DNA of 64,000 nucleotides from Pseudomonas sp. KU26590. GTDB taxonomy: Bacteria; Pseudomonadota; Gammaproteobacteria; Pseudomonadales; Pseudomonadaceae. Below the pieces are notes generated by a model. That model had not been told where the DNA came from. It made no database searches and saw only the letters and a list, made by a program, of their open reading frames with translations. A program made the position numbers and the translations under genes. How positions within the stretch are numbered: position 1 is the stretch's first letter; each line of letters begins with the position of its first letter. The DNA is taken from NCBI RefSeq assembly GCF_026153515.1, contig NZ_CP110644.1, positions 4,307,501-4,371,500 of the forward strand. Direction: 5' to 3'. Shown one piece after another: positions 1-8,388 of the stretch.

Positions 1-1332
1 GCCCAACACCCCCGCCTCGATCGTCAGGATCCGCGGCCGCTCGCCATGCACCGACAACGCCTTGAGCACCGCGCGGCTGATCAAGTGCTCCAGCTCCCGC
101 ACGTTCCCCGGCCATGGGTACGCCAACAGCACCGCCTGCGCCTGCGCACTCATGCGCAAACTGCGCAGCCCCATCCGCGCCCGGTTTTCCTCAAGGAAAT
201 ACCCCGCCAGCAGCAACACATCGCCACCCCGTTCGCGCAACGGCGGTACCACCAACGGGTAAACGCTCAGACGGTGATAGAGATCCGCACGGAAGCGACC
301 GGCGCGCACTTCTTCAGCCAGATCACGGTTGGTCGCGGCGATGATGCGCACGTCCACGCGATGCTCCTGATCGGAGCCGACGCGCTGCAACTGCCCGCTC
401 TGCAACACCCGCAGCAACTTCGACTGCACCGGCAGCGGCAGCTCGCCCACCTCATCGAGAAACAACGAACCGCCGTGGGCCAGCTCGAACTTGCCGCTGC
501 GCCCACTGACCGCCCCGGAGAACGCGCCTTTGACGTGACCGAACAGCTCGCTTTCCACCAGCAGTTCGGGCAGCGCGGCGCAGTTGAGGCTGATCAGCGG
601 TTTCTGCGCCCGGGGCGACTGCAGGTGAATGGCCTCGGCAACCAGTTCCTTGCCCACGCCGGTTTCGCCGGTGATCAAGACCGTCAGCGGGCTGTTGCCC
701 ACTAGCTGGATTTCCTGCTGCAAACGCTTGTGCACCGGGCTTTGCCCGATCAGCTCCCGAGGCCCGCGTCCGCCAGCGGCGCGTTTGTAAGTCTCGGCCA
801 GTTGGCGTTGATCCTCAAAGCTCCGGGCCAATTGGCTGATCCGCTCGCTGGCCATAACGGTCGCCGCCGCGAGGCTGGCAAACGCCTGAAGATCGCCCAG
901 ATCAACCCGACCAAAGCGCGCCGGATCAAGGGAATCCAGGGTAATCACTCCCCACAGCGTGTTCTGCACGTAGAGCGGGCAGCCGAGGCAATCGTGCACT
1001 TCCAGATCGCCGTGCACACCTTCGACCAGCCCGTCGTAAGGGTCCGGGAGGTCGCAGTCGGTGGAGAAGCGGGTCGGTTCGCGGTTTTGCAGAATGATGT
1101 CCAGCCGCGGGTGCTCCCCCAGGCGGAATCGTCGCCCCAGCGCGTCCGGGCTCAGGCCCTCGACCGACAAGGGCACCAGTACTTCATCCTCCAGCTTGAG
1201 CAATGCCACGGCGTCACACGGGAACAGCTGGCGCAGCGACCGCAGCAGACGGCGGTAGCGCTCATCGTCCGGCAGGTCCCGCGACAGGTCGGCGACCAGC
1301 GGAATCAGCGCCAGCAGCAAAGGATGGGTCAT
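1..1332 (-). CDS. norR: NorR-type nitric-oxide-responsive sigma-54 activator (partial, 3' end outside window)
   Basis: Enhancer-binding protein that activates NO-detoxification genes with sigma-54 RNA polymerase. 444 residues are visible; about 70 C-terminal residues with the DNA-binding helix-turn-helix lie beyond the left edge. The N-terminal GAF domain (about 25–170) keeps the residues known in E. coli NorR to build the mononuclear iron NO sensor: the Arg of PTRF, the Asp residues of LPDPYDG, His and Cys of VHDCLG, and Asp of ITLD. The AAA+ domain has Walker A GETGVGKE near residue 222. The sigma-54 contact loop reads GAFSGA near residue 269 instead of GAFTGA. The ATG at 1332 gives MTHPLLLAL, a normal NorR start. 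In P. aeruginosa the orthologue FhpR lies beside the flavohaemoglobin gene; here the divergent neighbour is unrelated, so the target is downstream of this gene or elsewhere. Family call is firm. Confidence 0.9.
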   Translation of the reverse strand, partial: MTHPLLLALIPLVADLSRDLPDDERYRRLLRSLRQLFPCDAVALLKLEDEVLVPLSVEGLSPDALGRRFRLGEHPRLDIILQNREPTRFSTDCDLPDPYDGLVEGVHGDLEVHDCLGCPLYVQNTLWGVITLDSLDPARFGRVDLGDLQAFASLAAATVMASERISQLARSFEDQRQLAETYKRAAGGRGPRELIGQSPVHKRLQQEIQLVGNSPLTVLITGETGVGKELVAEAIHLQSPRAQKPLISLNCAALPELLVESELFGHVKGAFSGAVSGRSGKFELAHGGSLFLDEVGELPLPVQSKLLRVLQSGQLQRVGSDQEHRVDVRIIAATNRDLAEEVRAGRFRADLYHRLSVYPLVVPPLRERGGDVLLLAGYFLEENRARMGLRSLRMSAQAQAVLLAYPWPGNVRELEHLISRAVLKALSVHGERPRILTIEAGVLG

Positions 1333-1708
1333 GAAAACTCCCGGTAGTGGCATGGGAAGGGGGTGCAGGGGACGAGTCATTATGACTGCGACGTGACTCG
1401 AAACGACAGCACCGTCTACCCATCTCCTCCTGGCCTCCCACAGCAAGCCGGCTCAACACAACCAAGCACAGATCGCCGAATTAAACACGGCACTAAACCG
1501 TCATTCCCGCGAAGTCATTAGTTGGTCGCCAATTCCCCGGCAGCGCTTGTCTCATTAAGGAGAAACACCGCCGCAGACTTCTCCCAAAAACTCGCTATTT
1601 AATTCTGACGCCACCACGCCGACGTGACCGGCAAGGCCCTTTAATTTAAATGAAGGGGTGAAAATCCTATTTTGTTTATAGTCCGGTGACCCTACAGGAG
1701 CCCTCACT
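1333..1708. other. Divergent intergenic region
   Basis: 376 bp between the divergently transcribed norR and the HAD–UbiA gene. I find no coding potential and no convincing -24/-12 element. The part from about 1640 to 1682 is markedly AT-rich for this genome and is the likeliest place for the promoter of the rightward five-gene cluster; an AGGAG ribosome site lies at 1696–1700. Confidence 0.4.
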
Positions 1709-3160
1709 ATGGCCAGAATTCAGGGACGAGTTCTTGAAACTTCTCCTCCCTTGGTAGTTGATCTCGACGGCACGTTGTTGCGCTCGGATCTGCTCATGGA
1801 AACGGCCATGGCGTTTATTCGAGGCCAGCCGCTGAAAGCCCTGAACATGCTGGGCTGGCTGTTCAAGGGCAAAGCCGCCTTGAAAGAAGGACTGGCCCTC
1901 AATAGCGAAATAGACGTGTCGGTGCTGCCGTATGACCCGCAGATCGTCGAGATGATCCAGCGCGAACGAGACACCGGCCGCATGGTGGTACTGGCGACGG
2001 CGAGTCATGTCAGCCTGGCCGAGCGCATTGCCGAGCATTTGCAGTTATTCGATCTGGTGCTGGCCTCCAATGCCAACCGCAACTTGTCCGGTCACAACAA
2101 GCGCGACCTGTTAGTTGCGCACTTTGGCGAGGGCGGATTCGATTACGTCGGCAACTCGAAAGATGACTTGCCGATATGGGATGTGTCTCGCCTGGCCTAT
2201 GTGGTCAATCCCGATCGCGGCGTCGAAGCACAGGTCAAAGCGCAACTCCGCGTCGAGCCAACCCTAACCAGCAACACGCCCGGCTGGCGGGACTGGCGCA
2301 GGGCCCTGCGCCTGCATCAGTGGCTGAAAAACGCGCTGATCTTCGTGCCGCTGCTGGCGTCCCATCGCCTGGCGCAGTTCGAGCTGATGCGTGACGGCGT
2401 CATCGCGTTCCTCTGCTTCGGCCTGTGCGCGTCCAGCGTCTACATCCTCAACGACCTGCTGGACCTGTGCGACGACCGCCATCACAAGAGCAAATGCAGC
2501 CGGCCGTTCGCCAGCGGGCGTCTGTCGATCAAGGCCGGGCTGGTGATGGTGCCGACGCTGCTGGCGATGGCCTTCGGCGCCGCGCTGTTGCTCTTGCCGT
2601 GGCAGTTTTCGGCGGTGATGGCCGCCTACTACAGTCTGACCCTGACCTACTCGCTGAGACTCAAACGCCTGATGGCCTGGGACGTGATTGCCCTGGCGAT
2701 GCTCTACACCGCACGGATCATCGCCGGTGTCGCAGCGTTCAGCCTGCCCCTGACGTTCTGGATCCTCGCGTTTTCGATGTTCATTTTCCTCAGCCTGGCG
2801 ATGGTCAAGCGCTACGCCGAGCTGCGTGATGCCCGCGCCCGGGAGGTCAATACCTTCGCGCGCGGCCGCGGCTACCACCCAGGCGACCTGGACATGATCG
2901 CCTCGCTGGGGGCGTCGTCGGGTTATCTCGCGGTGATGGTGCTGGCGCTGTACATCCAGGACGCGAAAACCGCCGAGCTGTACGTCACGCCGCACATCAT
3001 CTGGCTGGCCTGCCCGCTGCTGCTGTTCTGGGTGACGCGGGTGTGGATGCTGACCCATCGCGGGCAGATGAACGAAGACCCGGTGGTGTTCGCCCTCCGC
3101 GACCGCACCAGCCAGCTGATCGGCGCCGCGTTTCTGATGATGTTCTGGATCGCCGCATGA
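1709..3160 (+). CDS. HAD phosphatase–UbiA prenyltransferase fusion, DPPR synthase-like
   Basis: 483-residue membrane enzyme predicted to transfer 5-phosphoribose from PRPP to a polyprenyl phosphate, the first step to polyprenyl-phosphoryl arabinose. Residues 1 to about 200 form a HAD hydrolase domain with motif I DLDGTLL at 18–24. Residues about 210–483 are a polytopic UbiA-type domain with the Asp-rich motif NDLLDLCDD near 247 and a second conserved stretch YSLRLKR. Mycobacterial Rv3806c has only the UbiA part; the fused HAD could remove the 5-phosphate of the product (inference). The AGGAG at 1696–1700 supports the start. It overlaps the DprE1-like gene by ATGA, so translation is coupled. 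An alternative is prenyl transfer to another phosphosugar, but the next two genes favour the ribose-to-arabinose route. Confidence 0.8.
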   Translation: MARIQGRVLETSPPLVVDLDGTLLRSDLLMETAMAFIRGQPLKALNMLGWLFKGKAALKEGLALNSEIDVSVLPYDPQIVEMIQRERDTGRMVVLATASHVSLAERIAEHLQLFDLVLASNANRNLSGHNKRDLLVAHFGEGGFDYVGNSKDDLPIWDVSRLAYVVNPDRGVEAQVKAQLRVEPTLTSNTPGWRDWRRALRLHQWLKNALIFVPLLASHRLAQFELMRDGVIAFLCFGLCASSVYILNDLLDLCDDRHHKSKCSRPFASGRLSIKAGLVMVPTLLAMAFGAALLLLPWQFSAVMAAYYSLTLTYSLRLKRLMAWDVIALAMLYTARIIAGVAAFSLPLTFWILAFSMFIFLSLAMVKRYAELRDARAREVNTFARGRGYHPGDLDMIASLGASSGYLAVMVLALYIQDAKTAELYVTPHIIWLACPLLLFWVTRVWMLTHRGQMNEDPVVFALRDRTSQLIGAAFLMMFWIAA

Positions 3161-4473
3161 GCACACCGTTGTACTCCTGGGGACGTTTCCCCCGCCGTCC
3201 GCAACGCGGTCACGGCTGCGTGTGGCTGGACGAATTGCCTGCGCAGATCGACCGCGTGATCGGTGCCTACCGCAGCAGCCTGCCCTACGGCAATGGCCGC
3301 AGCTACGGCGACAGTTGCCTGGCCGCCAGCGACGAAGTGCTGCACATGCGCTCGCTGGACCGGCTGATCGAGGCCGACTGGACCACCGGCGTGATCAAGG
3401 CCGAGGCCGGCATCACCCTGGCTGAACTGCTGGCCGTGGCCATCCCCCAGGGCTGGTTTTTGCCGGTGACGCCCGGGACTCAGTTCGCCACCCTGGGCGG
3501 CGCCATCGCCAACGACGTTCATGGCAAAAACCATCACATGCGCGGCACCTTTGGCCGCCATGTGCTGGGCTTCGGCCTGTTGCGCCACGGCGAGCCGGCG
3601 AGGGTCTGCACGCAGGCATCGCAGCCCGAGTTGTTCGCCGCCAGCATCGGCGGCCTCGGCCTTACCGGGGTCATTCACTGGGCGCAGATTCAGTTGATGC
3701 CGATCCGCGCCAGCCAGATCGACACCACCACAGTGCGCTTCGCCCATCTGGCCGAGTTCTTTGCGCTGTCTGCCGAGCTGGACGCGCGTCATGAATACAG
3801 CGTCGCCTGGGTCGACTGCCTGGCGAAGGGCGCGGAGACCGGACGCGGGGTGTTCATCGTCGGTGATCACGCGCAATACGGCTCCCTCGACGTCGGCCAG
3901 CGCAAAAAGCTCAGCGTGCCGCTGACGCCGCCGGTGTCACTGATCAACAAAATCTCCCTCAGCGCCTTCAACAACCTGTATTGGCGCCTGCACCCCAGTC
4001 AGCGCAAGCAAGGCCGCAGCGCTTACGAACCCTTCTTCTACCCCCTCGACCGGATCCTGCACTGGAACCGTATGTATGGCCGTCGCGGGTTTCAGCAATA
4101 TCAGTGCGTGGTGCCTGCGGCGAATGCCGAAGCGGCCATGGGCGAACTGCTGCGCACCATCGCCGCCGCCGGCCAGGGTTCGTTCCTCGCCGTGCTCAAG
4201 CGCTGTGGCGATATCGTCTCGCCGGGCCTGCTGTCGTTCCCGCTGGAAGGCACTTCCCTGGCGCTGGATTTTGCCCAGAGCGAGGCGCTGGAAAACGTGT
4301 TGTTCCCGCGTCTGGACGACATTGTTCGCGCCGCCGGCGGGCGGCTGTATCCGGCCAAGGACGCCCACATGAGCGGCGTCGATTTCCGTCGCGCCTACCC
4401 CGCCTGGGAGCAGTTGGAAGCGCTGCGCGATCCCTCTTTGATGTCCCGTTTCTGGAGCCGTGTGATCTTATGA
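3157..4473 (+). CDS. FAD-dependent decaprenylphosphoryl-ribose 2'-oxidase-like protein (DprE1 family)
   Basis: 438-residue FAD-binding oxidase of the vanillyl-alcohol-oxidase fold; with the next gene it would epimerise polyprenyl-phosphoryl ribose to arabinose. The FAD motif GNGRSYGDS lies near residue 45, and the PGTQFATLGG and ANDVHGKNHH stretches are typical of DprE1 and sugar lactone oxidases. The C-terminal LYPAKD (near 397) aligns with the DprE1 segment holding the essential Lys418. From memory of M. tuberculosis DprE1, the segment GWNICVDF with Cys387, the covalent target of benzothiazinones, aligns with GTSLALDF here, so an Ala replaces the Cys. ATG at 3157 overlaps the upstream stop; the gene overlaps the SDR gene by ATGA. 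Family and context agree; activity is inferred. Confidence 0.82.
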   Translation: MSTPLYSWGRFPRRPQRGHGCVWLDELPAQIDRVIGAYRSSLPYGNGRSYGDSCLAASDEVLHMRSLDRLIEADWTTGVIKAEAGITLAELLAVAIPQGWFLPVTPGTQFATLGGAIANDVHGKNHHMRGTFGRHVLGFGLLRHGEPARVCTQASQPELFAASIGGLGLTGVIHWAQIQLMPIRASQIDTTTVRFAHLAEFFALSAELDARHEYSVAWVDCLAKGAETGRGVFIVGDHAQYGSLDVGQRKKLSVPLTPPVSLINKISLSAFNNLYWRLHPSQRKQGRSAYEPFFYPLDRILHWNRMYGRRGFQQYQCVVPAANAEAAMGELLRTIAAAGQGSFLAVLKRCGDIVSPGLLSFPLEGTSLALDFAQSEALENVLFPRLDDIVRAAGGRLYPAKDAHMSGVDFRRAYPAWEQLEALRDPSLMSRFWSRVIL

Positions 4474-5222
4474 AAACTGCCGTGAAGAAAGTCCTGATCA
4501 TCGGCGCCACCTCCGCCATTGCCACTGCCTGCGCGCGTTTGTGGGCCACGGAGGGCAGCGATTTTTTCCTCGTGGCGCGCAACGTCGAGAAGCTGCAGCA
4601 GACCGCCGCTGACCTCAGGGCGCGCGGAGCGTCCCACGTCACGCTGCACGAGATGGACGCCAACGACATCGAGGCGCACCCGCTGATGCTGGGCCGCTGC
4701 CTGACGGCCCTCGGCCAGATCGACATCGCCCTGATCGCCCACGGCACGCTGCCCGATCAAAAGGCCTGCGAGCGCGACGTGCACATGGCGCTCAAGGAAT
4801 TCGCCAACAACTGCACCTCGGTGATCGCCCTGCTGACCGTGCTGGCGATGCAGTTCGAGACCCAGCGCTGGGGCAGTCTGGCGATCATTTCGTCGGTGGC
4901 CGCCGACCGTGGGCGCCCTTCCAATTACCTTTACGGCAGCGCCAAGGCGGCGGTGTCGACGTACTGCGAAGGCTTGCAGGCGCGGCTGTTCAAGGTCGGG
5001 GTGCACGTCACCACCATCAAGCCGGGGTTTGTGGATACGCCGATGACCCAGGGCCTGTCGTTGCCGGCAGCCCTGCTGGCGCAACCGGCGCAGGTCGCCC
5101 GGCGCATCGTCAAGGGCATCGCCAACAAGGTGCCTACGCTCTACGCACCGGGTTTCTGGGCGCTGATCATGCTGGTCATTCGTTCGATCCCGCAGCCGCT
5201 GTTCAAAAGGCTGAATCTATGA
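4470..5222 (+). CDS. Short-chain dehydrogenase, DprE2-like decaprenylphosphoryl-2-keto-ribose reductase
   Basis: 250-residue SDR, close to the 254 residues of mycobacterial DprE2, which reduces the 2-keto intermediate made by DprE1 to the arabinose lipid with NAD(P)H. The cofactor loop GATSAIA starts near residue 11, the catalytic Ser lies in IISSVA and the YGSAK motif near 156. The C-terminal segment FWALIMLVIRSIPQPLF is hydrophobic and could anchor the enzyme at the membrane, as expected for a lipid-linked substrate. The ATG at 4470 overlaps the upstream stop, and the stop overlaps the next start, giving an unbroken chain of coupled genes. The SDR fold is certain; the substrate is inferred from neighbours. 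Confidence 0.8.
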   Translation: MKTAVKKVLIIGATSAIATACARLWATEGSDFFLVARNVEKLQQTAADLRARGASHVTLHEMDANDIEAHPLMLGRCLTALGQIDIALIAHGTLPDQKACERDVHMALKEFANNCTSVIALLTVLAMQFETQRWGSLAIISSVAADRGRPSNYLYGSAKAAVSTYCEGLQARLFKVGVHVTTIKPGFVDTPMTQGLSLPAALLAQPAQVARRIVKGIANKVPTLYAPGFWALIMLVIRSIPQPLFKRLNL

Positions 5223-6205
5223 ACACAGCTGCGCCTGGGCCTGCGCATCTGTCGGGCTGGCGCTACCGCGCGGTGGTGCTGTCGGTGGTCGGGTCGGCGT
5301 TGGGCTATCTGGGCTTTTCGCTGTGGGGCGGCTGGCAGGCGGTGGGCACCGCAGTGAGCGAGGTCGGACTGGTCGGCATTGTTATCGCGCTGTTCATGTC
5401 GTCGGTCAATTACGGCCTGCGCTTTGTGCGCTGGCAGACCTACCTGACAGTGCTCGGCCATCCCATGCCGTGGCGGCCGAGCCTGAACATTTACCTGGCC
5501 GGCTTTGCCCTGACCACCACGCCGGGGAAGGCCGGTGAAGCGTTGCGCGGGGTGCTCCTGAAACCCTGGGGCGTGCCCTACCCGCAGAGCTTCGCGGCGT
5601 TTTTCAGCGAGCGGCTGTCGGACCTGTTTGCGGTGGTCTTACTGACCCTGTTCGGTCTGTCGCTGTACCCCCAGGCGTGGCCGATGATCGTGGTCGGCGT
5701 GGCGCTGGTGGCAGTCGGGCTGGTGGTGCTCTCGCAACGTCGCCTGCTTGAGCGAATCACCGAAAAGGTGCCAGCAGGTGGCGGCAAGCTGCTCGGGCTG
5801 CTGCGCCATCTGCTGCAGGTGCTGGTGCATGCGCAGCAATGCCATCGCCTGCGCCTGATGCTCGGGCTGACCGCGCTGAGCATCGTCGCCTGGAGCGCCG
5901 AGGCTCTGGCGTTCGACTGGATTCTGAAATGGATGGGCGCGGACATCCCGCTGACCTTCGCGGTGTTCGTCTACGCCCTGGCGATGTTGGCCGGCGCGGT
6001 GAGTTTCATGCCCGGCGGACTGGGCGGCGCGGAGGCGGTGATGGTCGGGTTGCTGGTCTGGAAAGGCATGAACAGCGCCGACGCGGTGGCCGCCACCGTG
6101 CTGATTCGTCTGGCCACACTGTGGTTCGCCGTGGCCATCGGCGCGGTGATGCTGATCAAGCTCAAAGGCGAGGCGATGACGCCTCGGGCTCAACCGATTC
6201 AATAA
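5219..6205 (+). CDS. Flippase-like integral membrane protein (LPG-synthase transmembrane / UPF0104 family)
   Basis: 328-residue polytopic protein with about eight hydrophobic segments. It resembles the transmembrane half of lysylphosphatidylglycerol synthases ([17 protein letters not shown] and [17 protein letters not shown] are typical), a family often found beside glycolipid genes and thought to move or help move lipid-linked molecules. Here it would fit translocation of the polyprenyl-phosphoryl pentose across the inner membrane, but no residue proves this. It starts within the SDR stop codon (ATGA) and ends 37 bp before the next gene, so all five genes look like one transcript. The family is secure, the role tentative. 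Confidence 0.7.
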   Translation: MNTAAPGPAHLSGWRYRAVVLSVVGSALGYLGFSLWGGWQAVGTAVSEVGLVGIVIALFMSSVNYGLRFVRWQTYLTVLGHPMPWRPSLNIYLAGFALTTTPGKAGEALRGVLLKPWGVPYPQSFAAFFSERLSDLFAVVLLTLFGLSLYPQAWPMIVVGVALVAVGLVVLSQRRLLERITEKVPAGGGKLLGLLRHLLQVLVHAQQCHRLRLMLGLTALSIVAWSAEALAFDWILKWMGADIPLTFAVFVYALAMLAGAVSFMPGGLGGAEAVMVGLLVWKGMNSADAVAATVLIRLATLWFAVAIGAVMLIKLKGEAMTPRAQPIQ

Positions 6206-6242
6206 CGCTTTTCGACGGAATATAGGGACAGGAGTGCAAGTC

Positions 6243-7673
6243 ATGGTGGCAGCAGTACGTTATCGAGCGTTGTTTGGCGTCCCCTTGTTGCTGGCGGTGG
6301 CCGCCGTGCTCTGGAGTTTTCTGGCGTCCAGCGGACCGATTCAATGGATGGACAACGGCATCTTCATCGCCGACGCTTCAGAAGGCCGCTATTTCAGTGA
6401 AGCCCTCGGCCCGCTGGATCACCCGTTGTACCTGTTCGTCACCACGGCGCTGTTCGCTCACTTCGGGCCGCTGGTGCTCAGTTTCATGAACTCGATGCTG
6501 CTGATCCCGCTGGGCTGGGCGATCTTCCGTCTGGCCAAGGGCGTCGGTGCGACGTCGCAGCAGGCCTTGCTGGCGATTGCCGCCGCCGTGCTGTGCCATT
6601 GCGTGTTCTGGGTCTCGACCAAGGCGGAGGTTTACCTGCTGCACACGCTGCTGGTGACCCTGGCGTACATGGTGCACTTTCGCGATAAATCGCGCCTGGG
6701 CCTGCTCACCGCGTTGTTCGTCATCGGCATCCTCACCGGCCTCGCCGCCGCCATTCATCAACTCACGTTTATCGTACTGTTGCCGCTGTACGTGCAGCTG
6801 GTCTGGCAGCACAGGGCGCGGGTTCTGTTGACGATTCCGGGTTTTGTGCTGGGCTTTGCGGTGGCAATCCCCGGCGTTTTGCAAGAGCTGCAGGACGGTC
6901 TGAGCCTGATCGATATCGGTCATCGTTACCTGATCGGCCTACCCGACAAAACCACCGAGCAAAGCTGGCAGGGTGCGCTGTTTCGCTTCGACGACATGTG
7001 GCACGAAAAGAACTCGGTCGGGCTGCTGATGCTGTCGCTGCTCGGCCCGCAACTGGTGGCGCTGGTGCTGTTCCCCAAAAGCCGGCGCCTGCGACTGTTG
7101 TGGTGCGCGGCGGTGCTGAATTTCATCTTCGCGGTGTCGTACAACGTCACCGATCGCTTTACGTTTTTTCTGCCGGGCGCCGTACTGTTGAGCATCATCG
7201 GCGTGATCCAGGTGCAGGCGTGGCTGGCGCGACACCACGCCGCCGCTGTCGCCTACGCCCTGCCCTTCAGCGGGCCGGTGACGATTCTGGCGGTGTACGC
7301 GGTTTACGCCAGCGGCGCCGTAGCGCTGCCGACCCACAAGGAAGCGATGCCTTTCCGTGACGATATTCATTACTTCATGGCGCCGTACCTGCGTGATCGT
7401 TCGGCGCAAGCGTTCGTGCACAGTTACGAACAATCCGCCCCGATAGGCGCGCTGATCGTCGCCGACTGGACGCCCAACGGCGCATTGCGCTCGGCACAAG
7501 CCAGCGGGCTGCTCAAGGGGCGCACCATCGCGCTCTGCGAAGGCGCGCAAGACATTGAGTCCTACCTGAACGGCCCCGGCGCCTTCCTGGCGCGGACCAG
7601 TTATTGCTCGAGCATTTTGGATCGCTTTGATCTGCAGACGTTGGCAGTGGGATACGAACTGCGCGCGAAATAG
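6243..7673 (+). CDS. Polytopic membrane protein, probable GT-C type glycosyltransferase
   Basis: 476-residue protein with about ten hydrophobic segments. The early extracytoplasmic loop after the first membrane span has [12 protein letters not shown] then [10 protein letters not shown], and [12 protein letters not shown] follows, resembling the loop pattern of DUF2723/GT-C enzymes (acidic loop, HP-xx-Y, AEVY-L). GT-C enzymes use polyprenyl-phosphate sugars as donors, which matches the preceding genes; this could be the arabinosyltransferase. I chose ATG at 6243 because AGGAG ends nine bases upstream; an upstream GTG at 6234 touches that site. It is the last gene of the cluster. The acceptor (pilin, lipopolysaccharide or other) is unknown. 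Confidence 0.6.
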   Translation: MVAAVRYRALFGVPLLLAVAAVLWSFLASSGPIQWMDNGIFIADASEGRYFSEALGPLDHPLYLFVTTALFAHFGPLVLSFMNSMLLIPLGWAIFRLAKGVGATSQQALLAIAAAVLCHCVFWVSTKAEVYLLHTLLVTLAYMVHFRDKSRLGLLTALFVIGILTGLAAAIHQLTFIVLLPLYVQLVWQHRARVLLTIPGFVLGFAVAIPGVLQELQDGLSLIDIGHRYLIGLPDKTTEQSWQGALFRFDDMWHEKNSVGLLMLSLLGPQLVALVLFPKSRRLRLLWCAAVLNFIFAVSYNVTDRFTFFLPGAVLLSIIGVIQVQAWLARHHAAAVAYALPFSGPVTILAVYAVYASGAVALPTHKEAMPFRDDIHYFMAPYLRDRSAQAFVHSYEQSAPIGALIVADWTPNGALRSAQASGLLKGRTIALCEGAQDIESYLNGPGAFLARTSYCSSILDRFDLQTLAVGYELRAK

Positions 7674-7687
7674 CTAAACAGGCCAGC

Positions 7688-7747
7688 TCTGCGCCAAGGG
7701 ACGCAGAGCGTCGGGGGATGCGTGCCCACGCAGAGCGTGGGGGCGAT
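7688..7747. repeat. Short REP-like palindromic element
   Basis: Two small inverted repeats in a row: GACGCAGAGCGTC and CCCACGCAGAGCGTGGG. This is a dispersed Pseudomonas element type, found here just after the membrane glycosyltransferase gene. It may also work as the end hairpin of that transcript, but no T-run follows. Confidence 0.6.
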
Positions 7748-7858
7748 CACCCTCTCTGGACCTCGTTGAGCATGGCATGACCGTTCGTCGGGTCGAATGC
7801 ACCTCTTGCATGGCCCGACTGACCAATAGGTATCCATGACAACAAAGGGATTCACATC

Positions 7859-8173
7859 ATGATCAAGACAAAATTGACTGCCCTGACACTTGCCGGCCTG
7901 ATGGCTGTTGCCACCGGTTCCGCATTCGCCGGGTCTACCGGCCCAACCGACCCGATTGACAAAAACGGTCCGAAGCCAAGCACATCCACCAGCGGTCAGA
8001 ACAACGACGGCAGCTCACCAGGCACGTCGACCCCAGGCACTAAAGGCATGGGCAGCACCAACGGTACCAACCGTGGTGATGCTGACGGCGGTGGCATGAC
8101 CAACGGCAGCGGCATGGGCGGCAGCGGCGGCGGCACCGGTGGTGGCGCGAGCGGGTCCAGCGGCAGCAAGTAA
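7859..8173 (+). CDS. Small exported Gly/Ser/Thr-rich protein of unknown function
   Basis: 104 residues. A clear Sec signal peptide (MIKTKLTALTLAGLMAVATG, cleavage likely after SAFA near residue 24) is followed by a low-complexity region rich in Gly, Ser, Thr, Asn and Pro with no predicted fold and no Cys. AAAGGG at 7844–7849 sits at normal distance from the ATG. A strong terminator follows at 8236, so it is probably a single-gene transcript. Similar short exported Gly-rich proteins occur in Pseudomonas without known function. The signal peptide and upstream site support a real gene. Confidence 0.7.
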   Translation: MIKTKLTALTLAGLMAVATGSAFAGSTGPTDPIDKNGPKPSTSTSGQNNDGSSPGTSTPGTKGMGSTNGTNRGDADGGGMTNGSGMGGSGGGTGGGASGSSGSK

Positions 8174-8235
8174 ATCGCTGGGCTGACTGTGTGCCTCTGA
8201 GCGAGATTAGCGCCGAGGCAGCACTGAATACGATG

Positions 8236-8264
8236 AAGGGCCGAATCTGATTCGGCCCTTTTTT
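8236..8264 (+). terminator. Rho-independent terminator
   Basis: AAGGGCCGAAT–CTG–ATTCGGCCCTT, an 11-bp perfect stem with a three-base loop followed by T residues, 63 bp after the stop of the Gly/Ser-rich protein gene. Confidence 0.9.
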
Positions 8265-8388
8265 CGTTTCCGGTTTGGTTTCCGGTATATGGCGATTGGC
8301 CCCCTGATCTTCTCGGCAATTGGACGTGTGCGCCGAGCACCTGCGGGCTTAGCGTAGTGGTCATCAATCGCTGCCGGAAAATCCACCC

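Noticed and set aside
1346..1370. Possible sigma-54 site near norR (TGGCATGGGAAGG...TGC)
   Set aside because: The spacing between GG and GC is not the required 10 bases.
3043..3156. Upstream extension of the DprE1-like reading frame
   Set aside because: It lies wholly inside the UbiA gene; the ATG at 3157 overlapping the stop is the natural coupled start.
7601..7855. Minus-strand 84-codon open frame
   Set aside because: Lies across the end of the membrane-protein gene and a REP-like element; no supporting signals.
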